64,000 nucleotides of DNA from NCBI GenBank assembly GCA_905250115.1, contig CAJNOI010000113.1, forward strand, positions 104,365 through 168,364. The letters run 5' to 3'. Below the pieces are notes generated by a model that did not search any database, was not told where the DNA came from, and saw only the letters and a list, made by a program, of their open reading frames with translations. The position numbers were made by a program, and so were the translations under genes. Source of the DNA: Adineta steineri (lineage: Eukaryota; Rotifera; Eurotatoria; Adinetida; Adinetidae). Positions 12,201 through 23,095 of the stretch are shown here, piece by piece. Every line of letters begins with the position of its first letter. The first letter of the stretch is position 1.

Positions 12201-15200
12201 ATGGCTCATTTACGCTTAAGACGTTCTCGAACGTGAGTTTAGAATGTCTCTGGTGAACTTTGTTATCTTTTACTAATTATTTAGGTCCTCTTTACTTGGT
12301 CTGCTTGCACTAGCACTATTTTCTGTTGCGTGTACAATTGTTCTTTCGCTAATTCCGCTCTATGTATCAAGAAATGATTTTAACATCTCCAACAACAGCA
12401 ACATTACCAATATTGACAACATCAGCAACATTAACAATATTGACAACATCACCGCCACGCAAACATTAACAGCTGCTAGTTAGTTGATTTTTATTCATTT
12501 TATTTTATTTACATACGTATTCTTTACTAGAAAACTCGCTTACTTCGTTAACTGTGTCTTACATGTTGCCATCTGGATTTGCGAGAAAGCGCGGAGCGCA
12601 ATCAGTCACCGATCGTACGACAACCGCTGATAACGTATTTGTTTCATCTTTTATGCTAATTCATTATATGTATTGTATTTCAGCTGCGACAAGCAACCGG
12701 TTCTCCCAAAGGTTCCATCATCGTCAACACCATCAGCAGTGCACTAGCGGCCGGAGGCAAGGGTCGACGTCGCCGCCGCGAGTAAATTTCTGTTTAATAT
12801 ATTTCTGCTAACCATACTTACTTATGACTTTATATATAGCATTCAATGCGATAAAACAGATCGTCCCGGAGTTGCTATCGTTTTCGACGTCGCACTAGCG
12901 TATCCAGAAAATTTACCGTGTCAAACTCTGCCCTGTCAAGTCGAACAGTTTACCAATATCCATCAACAATTCAATAGTGCAACCAATGTTGCTATCACGG
13001 CGGACGATGGAAGCACCTTACCTGTACAGCTATGTCACGTCCAATCTAATCCCAATCGTGACAGTAATAATGAAACTAGTTCCGATGGTATCGTTGTCGG
13101 TAAGCAGGCAGTTTCTTTTATTACTTATCTAGATTTTTGAACGAAAGTAACTTACAAATGTATGCTTATTCTTTTCAGCACCATGTTCAATTGTTTGTCA
13201 AAATGGTGGTGGATGTACAGGTCCCACAACTTGTGCATGTGCTACGGGATGGGGTGGTGATACTTGTACAATCGGTAATATAAATTCAGAGTTTGATTGA
13301 TTGATTCTAATAGTTTCCATTATTTCTCTCAGCTATATGCACAAATGGCTGCCAAAATGGTGGCCAATGCACAGCTCCTGATAATTGTACATGCACTGCA
13401 GGCTGGAGCGGTGCAACGTGCGGACTAGGTGAGTACTATTTAAATTTTAGACGTTTCCTATGATTTCTTTTCTTGAGAATTAGAATGTAATTAAGAATGT
13501 GCGGTGATATTAGTTTAGATATTTTATACTAAATTATATATAGGATGTAAGATTTATGAAAGAATCTATTTATTATCATAATAATATCAATAAACAACAT
13601 TATTATATTTTTGATTGACAACTAATAATAGCATTTTCTTAAGTTTTATCATATGTAGACGTTATCACTGTCTCGAAAACTTTCATATAATAATATCATT
13701 TTAGTGAATGTATAAGATGTTGAAAGATTTTATCACTAAATTGACGCTGTGTCAACTGATTTGTTTCAGTTATTGCAATCGAAACATGATTATAAATAGA
13801 TATTATAAAATAGGAGAGATAATAAAATCCATACGAATCTATTTCAAGGCAGATATATTGTTAATCGATAGAGAAGTAGTGAATTATAAAGAAAATCTCA
13901 TTCAATCAATCTTCCTGATTCATATAGGACAGCCAACGTCATCAATAACTACAACAGCTACAGAAAACTCTACAACAGCCACAAAACCAGCAACAATAAC
14001 CACAGAAACAAAGACAACTACAACAACATCGACAACAACAACAACGACAACAACAGCAATAACTACGACAACGTCAACCATAACGACGACGACGACATCA
14101 ATCACAACAACAACTACAACGACAACAACTACTACGACAACAAGCACAACTACAACTACAACGACTACTACGACAACAACTACTACTACTACTACAACAA
14201 CAACTACTACTACTACAACCACCACTACAACAACCACCACTACAACAACCACCACTACAACCACAACAACAACTACAACTACAACAACAACTACAACAAC
14301 CACCACTACAACAACCACAACAACAACAACAACTACTACTACAACAACAACTACTACTACTACAACCACAACTACTACAACGACAACCACAACTACCACA
14401 ACAACTACAACCACAACAACAACTACAACAACCACCACTACAACCACAACAACAACTACAACAACCACCACTACAACAACCACCACTACAACAACCACCT
14501 CTACAACCACCACAACAACTACAACTACAACAACAACTACAACAACCACCACTACAACAACCACAACAAAAACAACAACGACGACAACAACCACCACTAC
14601 AACAACGACGACAACGCCAACGACAACAACTACTAGTAAGTAGTTTATTAAATCGCGTGTGCATCATATGTCTGTTTGAAAAAGAGTAGCTTCATGAGAC
14701 ATTGAAAAACGGACTATGACACCGGAAGTCAAAGACCAAATAAAATAGAACATTATTTGTCTCAGTTTGTTTTCAATAGTGTGTGTTTGGATAGAGTGAG
14801 CATAGGTGATATGAGAGAACTTCCTTTTCAAACGGTTAGACTAACACATAAGATCGAATATTAGTATAAGGTAATAGAAACTACTATGGTTCTTTAACTG
14901 AATCGTCTTTTTAATCATCAGTATATTAGTGTCTACATTTTTTTTAGTACTAATAGTATTCTCATATCGATAGAAATAGTTAGTCATCGTAAAAAATAGA
15001 AAGTGAGAATTCAAAAGAGAACGATAAACGAACTATATCATGTAGAGGTCATGTAATTTCATAAATACCACTATGGTAGTTAGTTGTCAGTATGAGAAAT
15101 AAAATTGTTGTATGATAATTCAACGACAGATCGAGAATAGTCCGACGAAAATAATGTCTCATCCTATGTATTCACGGTAGGCTTTACAAAAATTCTAAAT

Positions 15201-15628
15201 TTCCATCAATCATTTTTATTTAAAAATCTACTATGTTCGACTAGTTTTTCGGAGATTTGCTAGTACACTTTGAGCTGAAAATATTTGTTTTCTATCTAAA
15301 TTATGATGCTGCTGAAAAGCTCATCATTGTTTCAACGATGAATTTTATTAATTACTATTGAATTGCAATAATTTATTGTTTTGCAGAAGTTTGGACCCAG
15401 ATTGCATCCGATAGTGTTATTGGTGATCAAAATTGTGCTGGAATTGGATACATTGCGTCGGCAACATTGAGTGCATGTCAGAGTGCTTGTCTGTCTACCA
15501 GTGGTTGTACAGCAGTCGATTGGAATACAAGTGGTTCAGGATGTACATACCGTCAATGTGCCACGTATCCGCCAAATTATGGAAGCCAAAGTGGTTGGCA
15601 AGTATGGGCATTACAAACCGTTTATTAA
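12201..15628 (+). CDS. Type II membrane protein with EGF, Thr stalk, PAN-like end
   Basis: Predicted surface protein of 571 residues. Exons: 12201-12232, 12285-12478, 12694-12781, 12840-13099, 13179-13274, 13333-13428, 13928-14635 and 15387-15628. A short basic N terminus (MAHLRLRRSRT) precedes one membrane helix at about residues 13-36 and an Asn-rich, glycosylation-prone segment. Next come a novel domain with PCQTLPCQVEQF, two EGF-like exons of 96 bases each (CQNGG, GWGGDTC; CQNGGQC, GWSGATC), a stalk of about 235 residues that is nearly all threonine, and a C-terminal cysteine domain ending in WALQTVY. The last two exons are shared with the gene at 6.6-8.9 kb. The third exon's acceptor (GCGACAAG) was chosen because it alone keeps frame. 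Introns around the EGF and stalk exons all lie after the first codon base, allowing exon shuffling. Function unknown; adhesion is a guess. Confidence 0.7.
13928..14635 (+). repeat. ACA/ACT/ACC/ACG threonine-codon repeat exon
   Basis: A single exon of 708 bases made almost entirely of threonine codons with mixed third bases. The mix of all four codons suggests selection for threonine rather than simple slippage alone. The opposite strand is open as a valine-rich frame purely as a shadow of this. Confidence 0.85.
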
Positions 15629-15900
15629 AGCGAACAATGTGGGAAATGACTGAAAGTGCACTACATTAAACAGAATGCATATGATGCAGAGTAAATAAAC
15701 TTTTTTTTCTTATGTATTTTTGTAAAACTAAAATAAAAGGACAAATTTTTGAGTGTTCTGTAGTAAAAACTTTGATGGTAGGTGCGTGAATGTGTTTGAA
15801 ATCAAAAACAGGCTAATCTATCTTTTGCCAAAAAGACAAAGACAATATGCTTGTAAAATTAAGATATATGAACAACTTTAATTTCGAAGACGCTTAACGT
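14250..15900 (+). repeat. Right arm of large inverted duplication
   Basis: Counterpart of the arm at 6282-7930, in opposite orientation, separated from it by about 6.3 kb. It covers the end of the threonine exon, the 751-base intron 14636-15386, the last exon and the 3' flank to CGCTTAACGT at 15891-15900. A hairpin repeat starts 24 bases beyond this edge. Confidence 0.85.
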
Positions 15901-15923
15901 AGTATTTATTTAAAAAGGTAAAC

Positions 15924-16000
15924 ATCCATCAGGGTGTGGGTGAGAGTGTGAATATTAAATTCATCATAAATCTGTATTCGCACCAACATCCACACCCACA
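15924..16000. repeat. Hairpin repeat at a junction
   Basis: CATCAGGGTGTGGGTGAGAG is followed by CAACATCCACACCCAC. It lies between the outer edge of the right duplication arm and the broken 5' end of a receptor pseudogene. Confidence 0.75.
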
Positions 16001-16003
16001 ATA

Positions 16004-16779
16004 GCTATATTTAATATTTTTATATTATATGGATGGAATCGCGATCATTATCTTTCAAGTAAAGATGGATTTATACTTTTAACATATTCAATAGCAACAT
16101 GTAAAATTTTTGGATTTTTAAATTATTTTGCTGGACAATCATCAGCTTGGCTTCGTGTATTTATGTGTTTTGATCGATACTTATCAGCTAGTCGTCTTCG
16201 TCGTCCATGGTGTAGTCGTGAAAAGGTGTTCTTATAATTATTTCATGCATTATTATCCTTGTTACTCTATTCAATTTCCATTTTCTTATTTTTGCTTGCT
16301 TTTATAGGCCAAATGGTACAATTGATCCTGATGCTCAATTATATCAAATTTATCCATTATAGGATAATATTAATTTGGGTGTTTATAATTGTATACCATT
16401 CATATTGATGCTAATATTCAATAGTGGTGTTATCTATCATTCGCTTAAACGGCGTCAAGTACGTATGATTCAACAATCACAAATTCAACATCGAGCTATA
16501 TCAATTAGTTTGGTTATTATAACATTTCCCTTTTTAATAATGACTATTCCAGCAACAATTGTTGCTGCATTTTCTTCTACTACACCGCCAACAAATCTTA
16601 CAAAAATATTAGATTCAATTCTTTATACATATCATATAACATCATTTCCACTTTATTTGATTACATTTAAGGAATTTCTGTGGGAATTTATCAAGATGGT
16701 CACTTGCAAGAATAATAATCGAACAATTGTACCGGCACAAGTTGCTATTGCTACAGCAAGGACACCCAATCAATTATAA
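16004..16779 (+). pseudogene. GPCR pseudogene, 5'-truncated, frameshift, stop
   Basis: The stretch encodes most of a rhodopsin-like receptor from the end of helix 2 on. Visible parts are YGWNRDHYLSS, helix 3 with FMCFDRYLSASRL (an intact DRY), helix 4, then helices 5-7 and a tail ending in TARTPNQL. Three breaks are seen. Helix 1 is absent, because the reading begins directly after a hairpin repeat. A shift of one base near 16230 separates SREK from the helix 4 frame. A TAG at about 16360-16362 sits where NLGVYNC should follow. The last part (16375-16779) is still open. An exon junction at the frameshift was considered, but helix 4 needs the bases that would be spliced out. It is transcribed in the same direction as the gene before it. 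Confidence 0.75.
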
Positions 16780-16920
16780 ATTATTTTATGATTAATCGAT
16801 TAATGAATCTTCATGCTCAAATAGTCGAATCAATAAACATTTGAACAAAATATCTATTTTAATAACTTTGAATTTTTACATGTAAACAAATGACTATAAT
16901 AAAATAACATAAAATAAAAA

Positions 16921-16984
16921 TCTTGAGAGTGTGGGTGCGGGTGTGTAAGTGTCGAGGATTAAGACGATAATCACACCCACACCA
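16921..16984. repeat. Hairpin repeat, telomere-like arms
   Basis: TCTTGAGAGTGTGGGTGCGG and CACACCCACACC flank a loop of about 30 bases. This is one of the best-preserved copies. Confidence 0.75.
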
Positions 16985-17110
16985 GACGAATTTGAATCAT
17001 TCCTTCTCGCCTTTCACATTCACTCAGTTGAGAACGAGTTCAATTATAATGATAATCATTATAAAACTAATGACTAAATAAGATATTCAAATAAACCAAT
17101 ATCTTCCGAA

Positions 17111-17173
17111 CACCTTGAGGACGTATATGTGAATGATGCTTTTTTCTTCTCTTTACGTACACTCACATACCCC
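17111..17173. repeat. Degenerate hairpin repeat copy
   Basis: CACCTTGAGGACGTATATGTG pairs loosely with GTACACTCACATACCC. Confidence 0.5.
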
Positions 17174-17202
17174 TTTTTCTCAGCTTTTTGACTTTCTATA
17201 AA

Positions 17203-17248
17203 TTGTTGAGAGTCTCACACTCTTCTCACACCCACACTCTCAATCTTG
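17203..17248. repeat. Hairpin repeat, one strong arm
   Basis: GTTGAGAGTCTCACACTC is followed by CTCACACCCACACTCTCAATCTTG, which is the standard right end of the family. Confidence 0.6.
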
Positions 17249-17281
17249 AAAAGCTTCTTCTTATTTTTTCATTATATTTTA

Positions 17282-17334
17282 GTGGGTTTGGGATGCGTGT
17301 GAGTATTATGTCCATCTTATACCCACATCCATCT
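17282..17334. repeat. Hairpin repeat near duplicated NHL gene end
   Basis: GTGGGTTTGGGATGCGTGTG is followed by ATACCCACATCCATCT. It lies about 40 bases outside the segment that is also found inverted at 22.85-23.1 kb. Confidence 0.6.
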
Positions 17335-17566
17335 AAAAGCTAAATTAATTTTCGAATTGTCTAACTTTTCTTATTTGATCACAAAAATTACAAGACAAAA
17401 AACAAATGAAGATATGAATAAGAATAAAATAAAGAAGATCTTGATTATATTTTACAAATATATAATAAATAATAAATAATAAATAAAAGTTTCGAGATAA
17501 AATAAATGTTATATAAAGTAATAATTTTAATATAGAATAATGTTATGTATATATTATCGATAGAAT

Positions 17567-20186
17567 TTAGAGTTTGACAAATTTTTGCACTCTGTTGTTG
17601 CCTGTATCAGCCACGTACAAGTTCATTGATGAATCGAATGCAATACCTTTTGGTCCGTTAAGTTGTGCTGCACTACTACCACTAATCCCAGTACCGGCAA
17701 TCGTAATACCAGTCTGATTATTTTGACAGAACATTTGCACTCGATGATTTCCATACTCAACAACAAACAAATTCAAATAACTATCAAGTTTAATAGCTGT
17801 GGGACTTGATAAAGTTGTAGCAGTGGATCCTGCTGTACCTGGAGTACCAGCAATAAATTCACCTGATGAATTTCCTGGTATCCATCGCATAACTGAATGG
17901 CCACCGCAGTTGGTTATATACAAATAATTACTTATTGTTGGTAGATAATGAATTCCCCAAGGCTGATTCAATTGCGTAATTGTATTTCCAGCCCCGGCGC
18001 CTCCAGCAACAACTTCTCCATTAGTACCTGTAGTTGAATTCGTCTGAAAACGTATAATTCGATTATTACTATAATCTGCAATATACACATATGTGTCTGT
18101 TGAGTCAATCACTATATCTCGAGGAACATTTAACTTGTTTAATGCTGAACCTGCTGATGAATTTATTCCAGCAATCGTAATTCCAACAGTTGATCCATTT
18201 ACATATTTTTGTATTCTTGCATTGTTATAATCGGCTACGTACATGTTGTTTTTCGAATCAAGATAAACGCCTTGAGGATTACACAATTGACTGGCACTCG
18301 AGCCAGGTGAGCCTGATTGTCCAGCTATAATAGTCGCAGTTGTTGCATTTTTCAGTAACTTCCATACAACATGATTATTATATTCATCCGATATATACAA
18401 AGTGTCATTTGAGTCGAAATATATGTCTTCTATAAATGTCATTTGTGATGAATTCAGTATAGTAATACCTGTTGTATTCCATCGATAAGTACTTAATGTA
18501 CCTGAAAAACAATAGAAATATTTCATTTATCACTCTACACATCCTGCTCAATGAATTCATCTCATATCAGTTTAAGAACCATTCGAAACAACCTCTTGTG
18601 TTTAAGATTCTCAGCCATCATATATGGAAAAATCCTATATGCGAGTAGTGTTAACATTGATATGTGATGTAACTAAAGAACAAAACATTCTTCGTAGGAC
18701 GTGTACGATGCATTGTCTACTATACAATGAGATGTCCTACGTTAGTTAGACTAGAAAGAACATTTAATCTTCGTTCAACTTTGGAGAATCTTCTATCATT
18801 CGCGTGATATTTATAGAAAAACTGAATACACAAGTTTTCGATCGGAAACTTGATTCATAAATATTTGTCATAAACATATAAATGTGTTAAAACTTCAGTC
18901 GAAGGGAACTGTCCTTTTGCAGACATATAATTCACAAAGAAAACTAGATCGTATATAGATTTTTGCGGATAATATCAGTTTTGAGCAATTGCTATAACAA
19001 CAAAGAGTTGTTTCTTTTTTGGCTGACATATATCAGATATTCTTATAATTAGAAACCCTTTTTAGAAGCAAAGTTTTTAGTCAAAGCTTGGATATTCATT
19101 ACATCTATGAATTCTGTGGTAACGAGAAGAAAATCAATATAATGATGATGACTGTACATTAGCAATGAACCTCAAGGAATATCTTTTATGTCACGTTCTA
19201 GTTCGCTCTCTACTAATTGAGGAGAGATATCGCTTCTTACATCTTCCTTAGACAAAATACTAAACTTTAATAAACTCAAGGATTGCTATTCGAAAATGAC
19301 ACTAAGTTGACTTGATCAGTGATTTTTGTAAACTACAAAAACTAATGATTTCAATGAATAGTTCATCAGAATCGAACAACACATTTTCTTACTAACATGG
19401 ATTGATTGTTGTTGTCGTAGTCGTTGATGTTGTCATAGTTGTTGTTGTAGTCGGTTCTATTTTAGAGAAATGAAATTGAGGATGTGGGCGTGTATGCGGA
19501 TCTACTACAATTTCTACATCCAGGAATGCTAATAGTCTCTTAAGATTGCTCAAGTGTAATATAAATAGGCTGTTGGAGATGTTCTCGTGCGTATGATTCT
19601 GCGATTCCGTGGGAGTATTTTATGGATCCGATGTAGTCCTCATGAAGTAATTCTAAGAGATAGGATTAAATCAGGCTTTACCAAAAGTAACTCTATGAAT
19701 ATACAGCTCGTGATATGTGATAAACAGCTAGTAAGAGAGTTCACGAACCGTTTTGTTCGATATATCTACCAGTTTCTTTCGATCAACGTCAAAAAAGAAA
19801 AAGCTTGTTTCTCTCTGATATATCTTTCTTAAATAGACGTGGTTATACTGACCTAACGGAATTCTTGTTCCATCTATGGCAATCATAGTAACAGTGTCCA
19901 TATTAGCTGTTAGATTGTTATTTTGGTTTGATATATTAGCAAACAATTCACAACCAAAAGATGATCGAAAAAAAGTAAGTGCCTGGCAATCAACTTGAGC
20001 TAAACAAGCCACTTGACAGTTTTCAATGTTCGATACATTGACAGTGGCAAATGGTAAGCAAGTTGTGCGAGAACATTGAAATTGCCAATCTACCTCTGTA
20101 GACATGTGAACCGATCGTATATCTTGTGCGGCTGATTGTGTAACAAGAACAAACAGAATGAATAGAGAGTTTCTTCTCTGCGCCAT
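17567..20186 (-). CDS. Secreted PAN/apple-like + NHL propeller protein
   Basis: Predicted secreted protein of 442 residues. Exons: 20186-19853, 19456-19397 and 18501-17567. Exon 1 encodes a signal peptide (residues 1-22) and a cysteine domain (FQC, CLPFA, CQVACLAQ, CELF) homologous to that at 8.6-8.9 kb. Exon 2 is a 60-base threonine linker (EPTTTTT). Exon 3 encodes six NHL repeats of the form VYLDSKNNMYVADYNNARIQ, enough for one six-bladed propeller that probably binds protein or glycan. The start at 20186 (MAQRRN) was preferred over the ATG at 20195 because it makes exon 1 exactly 334 bases, as in the paralogue. Both introns follow the first codon base. Bdelloids carry many extracellular NHL proteins, but the role of this one cannot be read from sequence. 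Confidence 0.8.
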
Positions 20187-21713
20187 AAACATCAAGAATG
20201 TTAGTTAAGAAAAAAATTTGACTTTAAATGGAATGCACTGCGATAACATAGCATTAAATACCTTTTCAGTTTTTCTCTCTTTCTCTCTTTCTTCATTTAT
20301 ATTTTTTATTTCATTAGTTTGATGAAAACAAATTATGACTACTCTTTTTGTTAGGATTGTGTAGGAGAGCTTCACTTTGTAAAAATACTGCATTTAGAAA
20401 GATGGTTTTTTCTTAGTTTATGCCCAGGTAGAAGAAGAAAAATATGAATATCTTGAAATCTTGTTTTATGTAGAAAACCAGTTTAGTTGTTTATAATATG
20501 ATAGTACTTTATATAAGATTTAATTCCGCCGCGTAATAAAAGAAACGTTTTATCAAATAAATGAATTTAGAGAAACTGCTTTTCAGCATTCTAAAGGAAC
20601 TTTAATAATTCTTCATCTTCACAAATAATCAGTCTTTTTTCTTCGGATAAAATATATTTCATTTAACAGAATGGTGCCTGCTTTTCGTTTTTTCAGTTGT
20701 ATGTTGTTATAATATAAAGTGCGTACACATCACAAAAGTTACTGTAAGAGAATTTTACTCTTTTTCCCCAAAGAAATATAAGAAAAACAAACGTTTTGTA
20801 CAATGATGTTTGTTTTTCATGATCGATATTGCAAACAGAATCACCGTTACGATGCCATTAGGAAAATTAACAATCTTGTTCATGACATCTTTACTTTCTT
20901 TCTACATTTTGTTGCTTAGCACATCTATATCCTGAAGATGTCAAATACGTGACGTATACGGCTGTATTTCTTTGTACGTCATGTCCCAAAATTACCACCA
21001 TATTTCTTTGTATTCCATGCCCTAAAATTATGACTATAGTTCTTTGTTTTACATGTCCTAAAGTTACGACCGTATTTCTCCGTGATTGGATAGAAAAAAG
21101 TACGGAGATCCCAAACGGAGCATTTACGACGTTGTTTTTACCGAACACGGTCGTAAATGAGCGCGTTCTGATCAAATATGGGTACAAACACCGTCGATTT
21201 TGCTTCCATCTTTCTCCGTTTTCCATATATCATCGCATTCAAACATTAAATAAAATGATCTAAAATAATCATAAAATAAAATACATCTACCTGATCTTAG
21301 CTTTATATGTTGAGATCATTTTGCTTCAACTTAATTTAGTAGAAATCATGTATTCTAAGTATTTGAAGTTCGTAACCAAGGAAATGTTGTGTTTACCCAT
21401 CTGGATGTCGAACTTCGGATTACCAATTGCTCTGGCAGGCTATAACCATTCTGTTTTCTGATAGTTTCTAGGTTGTATCGAAAGGATCGCATAATACTCT
21501 AGATAATCAAATAGCGTAACTTAAGTTTTATTTCAAAGTTCAGACACTGACTAGAGTATTGATGTTGCCTTTCTATAATGAACCAAACAATAGAACGATG
21601 TAACATATTTCTTAATTTGAAATATTGTTGATTTTTAAGAAAGAGTCGAATATCATTAATAAAGTCATAGGAAACAGAAAATAATATCGAACAGGCGTAC
21701 TTTTGTCCTATTT
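20187..21713. other. Intergenic; holds a minisatellite
   Basis: No gene supported apart from the 36-base tandem repeat listed separately. Open frames on both strands at 20.89-21.26 kb come from the minisatellite, whose unit is a multiple of three. Confidence 0.45.
20967..21084. repeat. 36-base minisatellite, about 3.3 copies
   Basis: Units start at 20967, 21003 and 21039 with a partial one at 21075. The pattern is TTTCTTTGTA, then CATGTCC, AAAATTA and CCATA. Units differ at several sites, so the array is old. Confidence 0.8.
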
Positions 21714-21783
21714 GAACGTGTGAATGAGACAGTTAGATGAATATACATACTAATATTATCTCACAACCACACACACTCACACC
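21714..21783. repeat. Degenerate hairpin repeat copy
   Basis: GAACGTGTGAATGAG faces CTCACAACCACACACACTCACACC. Confidence 0.5.
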
Positions 21784-22325
21784 AAAATAATGAATTGATA
21801 ATATTATCTTGAATTCCAATTGTTGAGCTTATCTGAGAGATCCAATGACTTGAATTGATTCATCAAATTCGTAGTCAATTTCTTCTTATCTAATAATTAC
21901 CTATTTCGCTATAAAATAAAAAGTATCACTATAACTGAAATTCTTGCAAATGCAAAAACTCTATGAAAATTTAAAGTTATTCAATTGAAAAATAATTCTT
22001 TTCTTTTAAATTTTGAGATCAATAAAATATTTTGTGCATGATTTCTTATATTTCCTTTCCAATTATATCTTCATTTACATATTTGAAAATCAGTTTATAG
22101 TTTTAAATCCATTTTTCCTTATTTCAAAATTATTAAATTCTTTCGGTAATATTTTATTTTTTTGTTTTGATTTCAGAGGGACTTTTAAATGATATCTTTT
22201 TTTTATTATAAACTCTTTTATTTGCAACTCAAAATTTTGAAGAAAATAGAAAAATATAATGCCTTTCTCATTTCATATATATTTAACTTATTTCAATTTT
22301 TATCAAAGGATTCTTTTAAGCAATA

Positions 22326-22400
22326 AGGGTGCGCGTGTGGGTATGCATTTCTCACAGTCTCTTCTTCTTCTCGTATTCTCACACCCACACCGCCGAGATG
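22326..22400. repeat. Hairpin repeat, telomere-like arms
   Basis: GGGTGCGCGTGTGGGTATGC faces TTCTCACACCCACACCGCC and then GAGATG, a worn form of the family end CAAGATG. Confidence 0.7.
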
Positions 22401-22612
22401 ATTTCAGAGTGAAACGAGGGGAGGGTCTTCAACTTCTGACTTTGGTTAATTCAAAAATAGGATTCATACATAGACGTTAGGGGATGATGCAGTAAAACGT
22501 TGAGAAAAATTATGGCTCAATCGACTTTCGAACTGCGCATAGTTGCCTAGTGCTTAAATAAGTTTCAGTAGAGACTGACCCAGTGCTCGCAAAATCCTAG
22601 ATACGCCATGGC

Positions 22613-22846
22613 CATCTTGAGAGTGAGCGTGGGTCAGGCCTCTAGCCAGGGGGGTGAATGGAGTGACCGGTCACCCCCTTTGGCGAAAAAAATCTTGAAG
22701 GGGGGGTACGGATGAAAATTTTATTCACGAAGCAAAAAATTATTTTCCTACAGGTGTGCACCTCCCTTGGAAAATTCCTGGCTACGGGCCTGGCGTGGGT
22801 ATTCTTTTCATTTCACCCACACCCACACACACACACCCTCAAGACG
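22613..22846. repeat. Hairpin repeat split by a hAT-type element
   Basis: The left half, CATCTTGAGAGTGAGCGTGGGT, ends at 22634 and the right half, with CACCCACACCCACAC and CCTCAAGACG, runs to 22846. The element at 22635-22792 interrupts it. The right end abuts the inverted NHL gene scrap. Confidence 0.8.
22635..22792. mobile_element. hAT-type non-autonomous element (158 bp)
   Basis: The ends are CAGGCCTCTAGCCAGG and CCTGGCTACGGGCCTG, which are inverted repeats of 16 bases with two mismatches. The element is flanked on both sides by GCGTGGGT (22627-22634 and 22793-22800), an exact 8-base target duplication. These are hallmarks of the hAT superfamily. No transposase is encoded, so it must have been moved in trans. 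Confidence 0.9.
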
Positions 22847-23095
22847 TGGCTGATACAGGCAACAACAGAGTGCAAAAATTTGTCAAACTCTAAATTCTAT
22901 CGATAATATATACATAACATTATTCTATATTGAAATTATTACTTTATATAACATTTATTTTATCTTGAAACTTTTATTTATTATTTATTATATATTTGTG
23001 AAATATAACCAAGCTCCTTTTTATTTTATTCTCATTTATATCTTCATTTTTTTTCTGTCTTGTAATTTTTTGTGATCAAATAATAAAACTTAAAA
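22845..23095 (+). pseudogene. Inverted scrap of NHL-protein gene 3' end
   Basis: The first 65 bases repeat the last codons of the gene at 17.6-20.2 kb (reading ADTGNNRVQKFVKL, then the stop), in the opposite orientation. The next 180 bases repeat its 3' flank, including the AATTCTATCGATAATATAT block and the TTATTTATTATTTATTAT run. A few substitutions and a short deletion separate the copies. It starts directly at the end of a hairpin repeat. Confidence 0.85.

Noticed and set aside
13920..14667. Long minus-strand open frames of poly-valine and of Cys/Gly/Ser
   Set aside because: They are mirror readings of the threonine-codon exon on the plus strand. They have no start context or family and would not survive without it.
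17567..18526. A stand-alone NHL protein starting MKYFYCFSG
   Set aside because: Its first residues are intronic. A clean acceptor at 18502 joins it in frame to the linker and PAN exons upstream.
20891..21263. Overlapping open frames on both strands
   Set aside because: They are caused by the 36-base minisatellite, whose unit length is a multiple of three.
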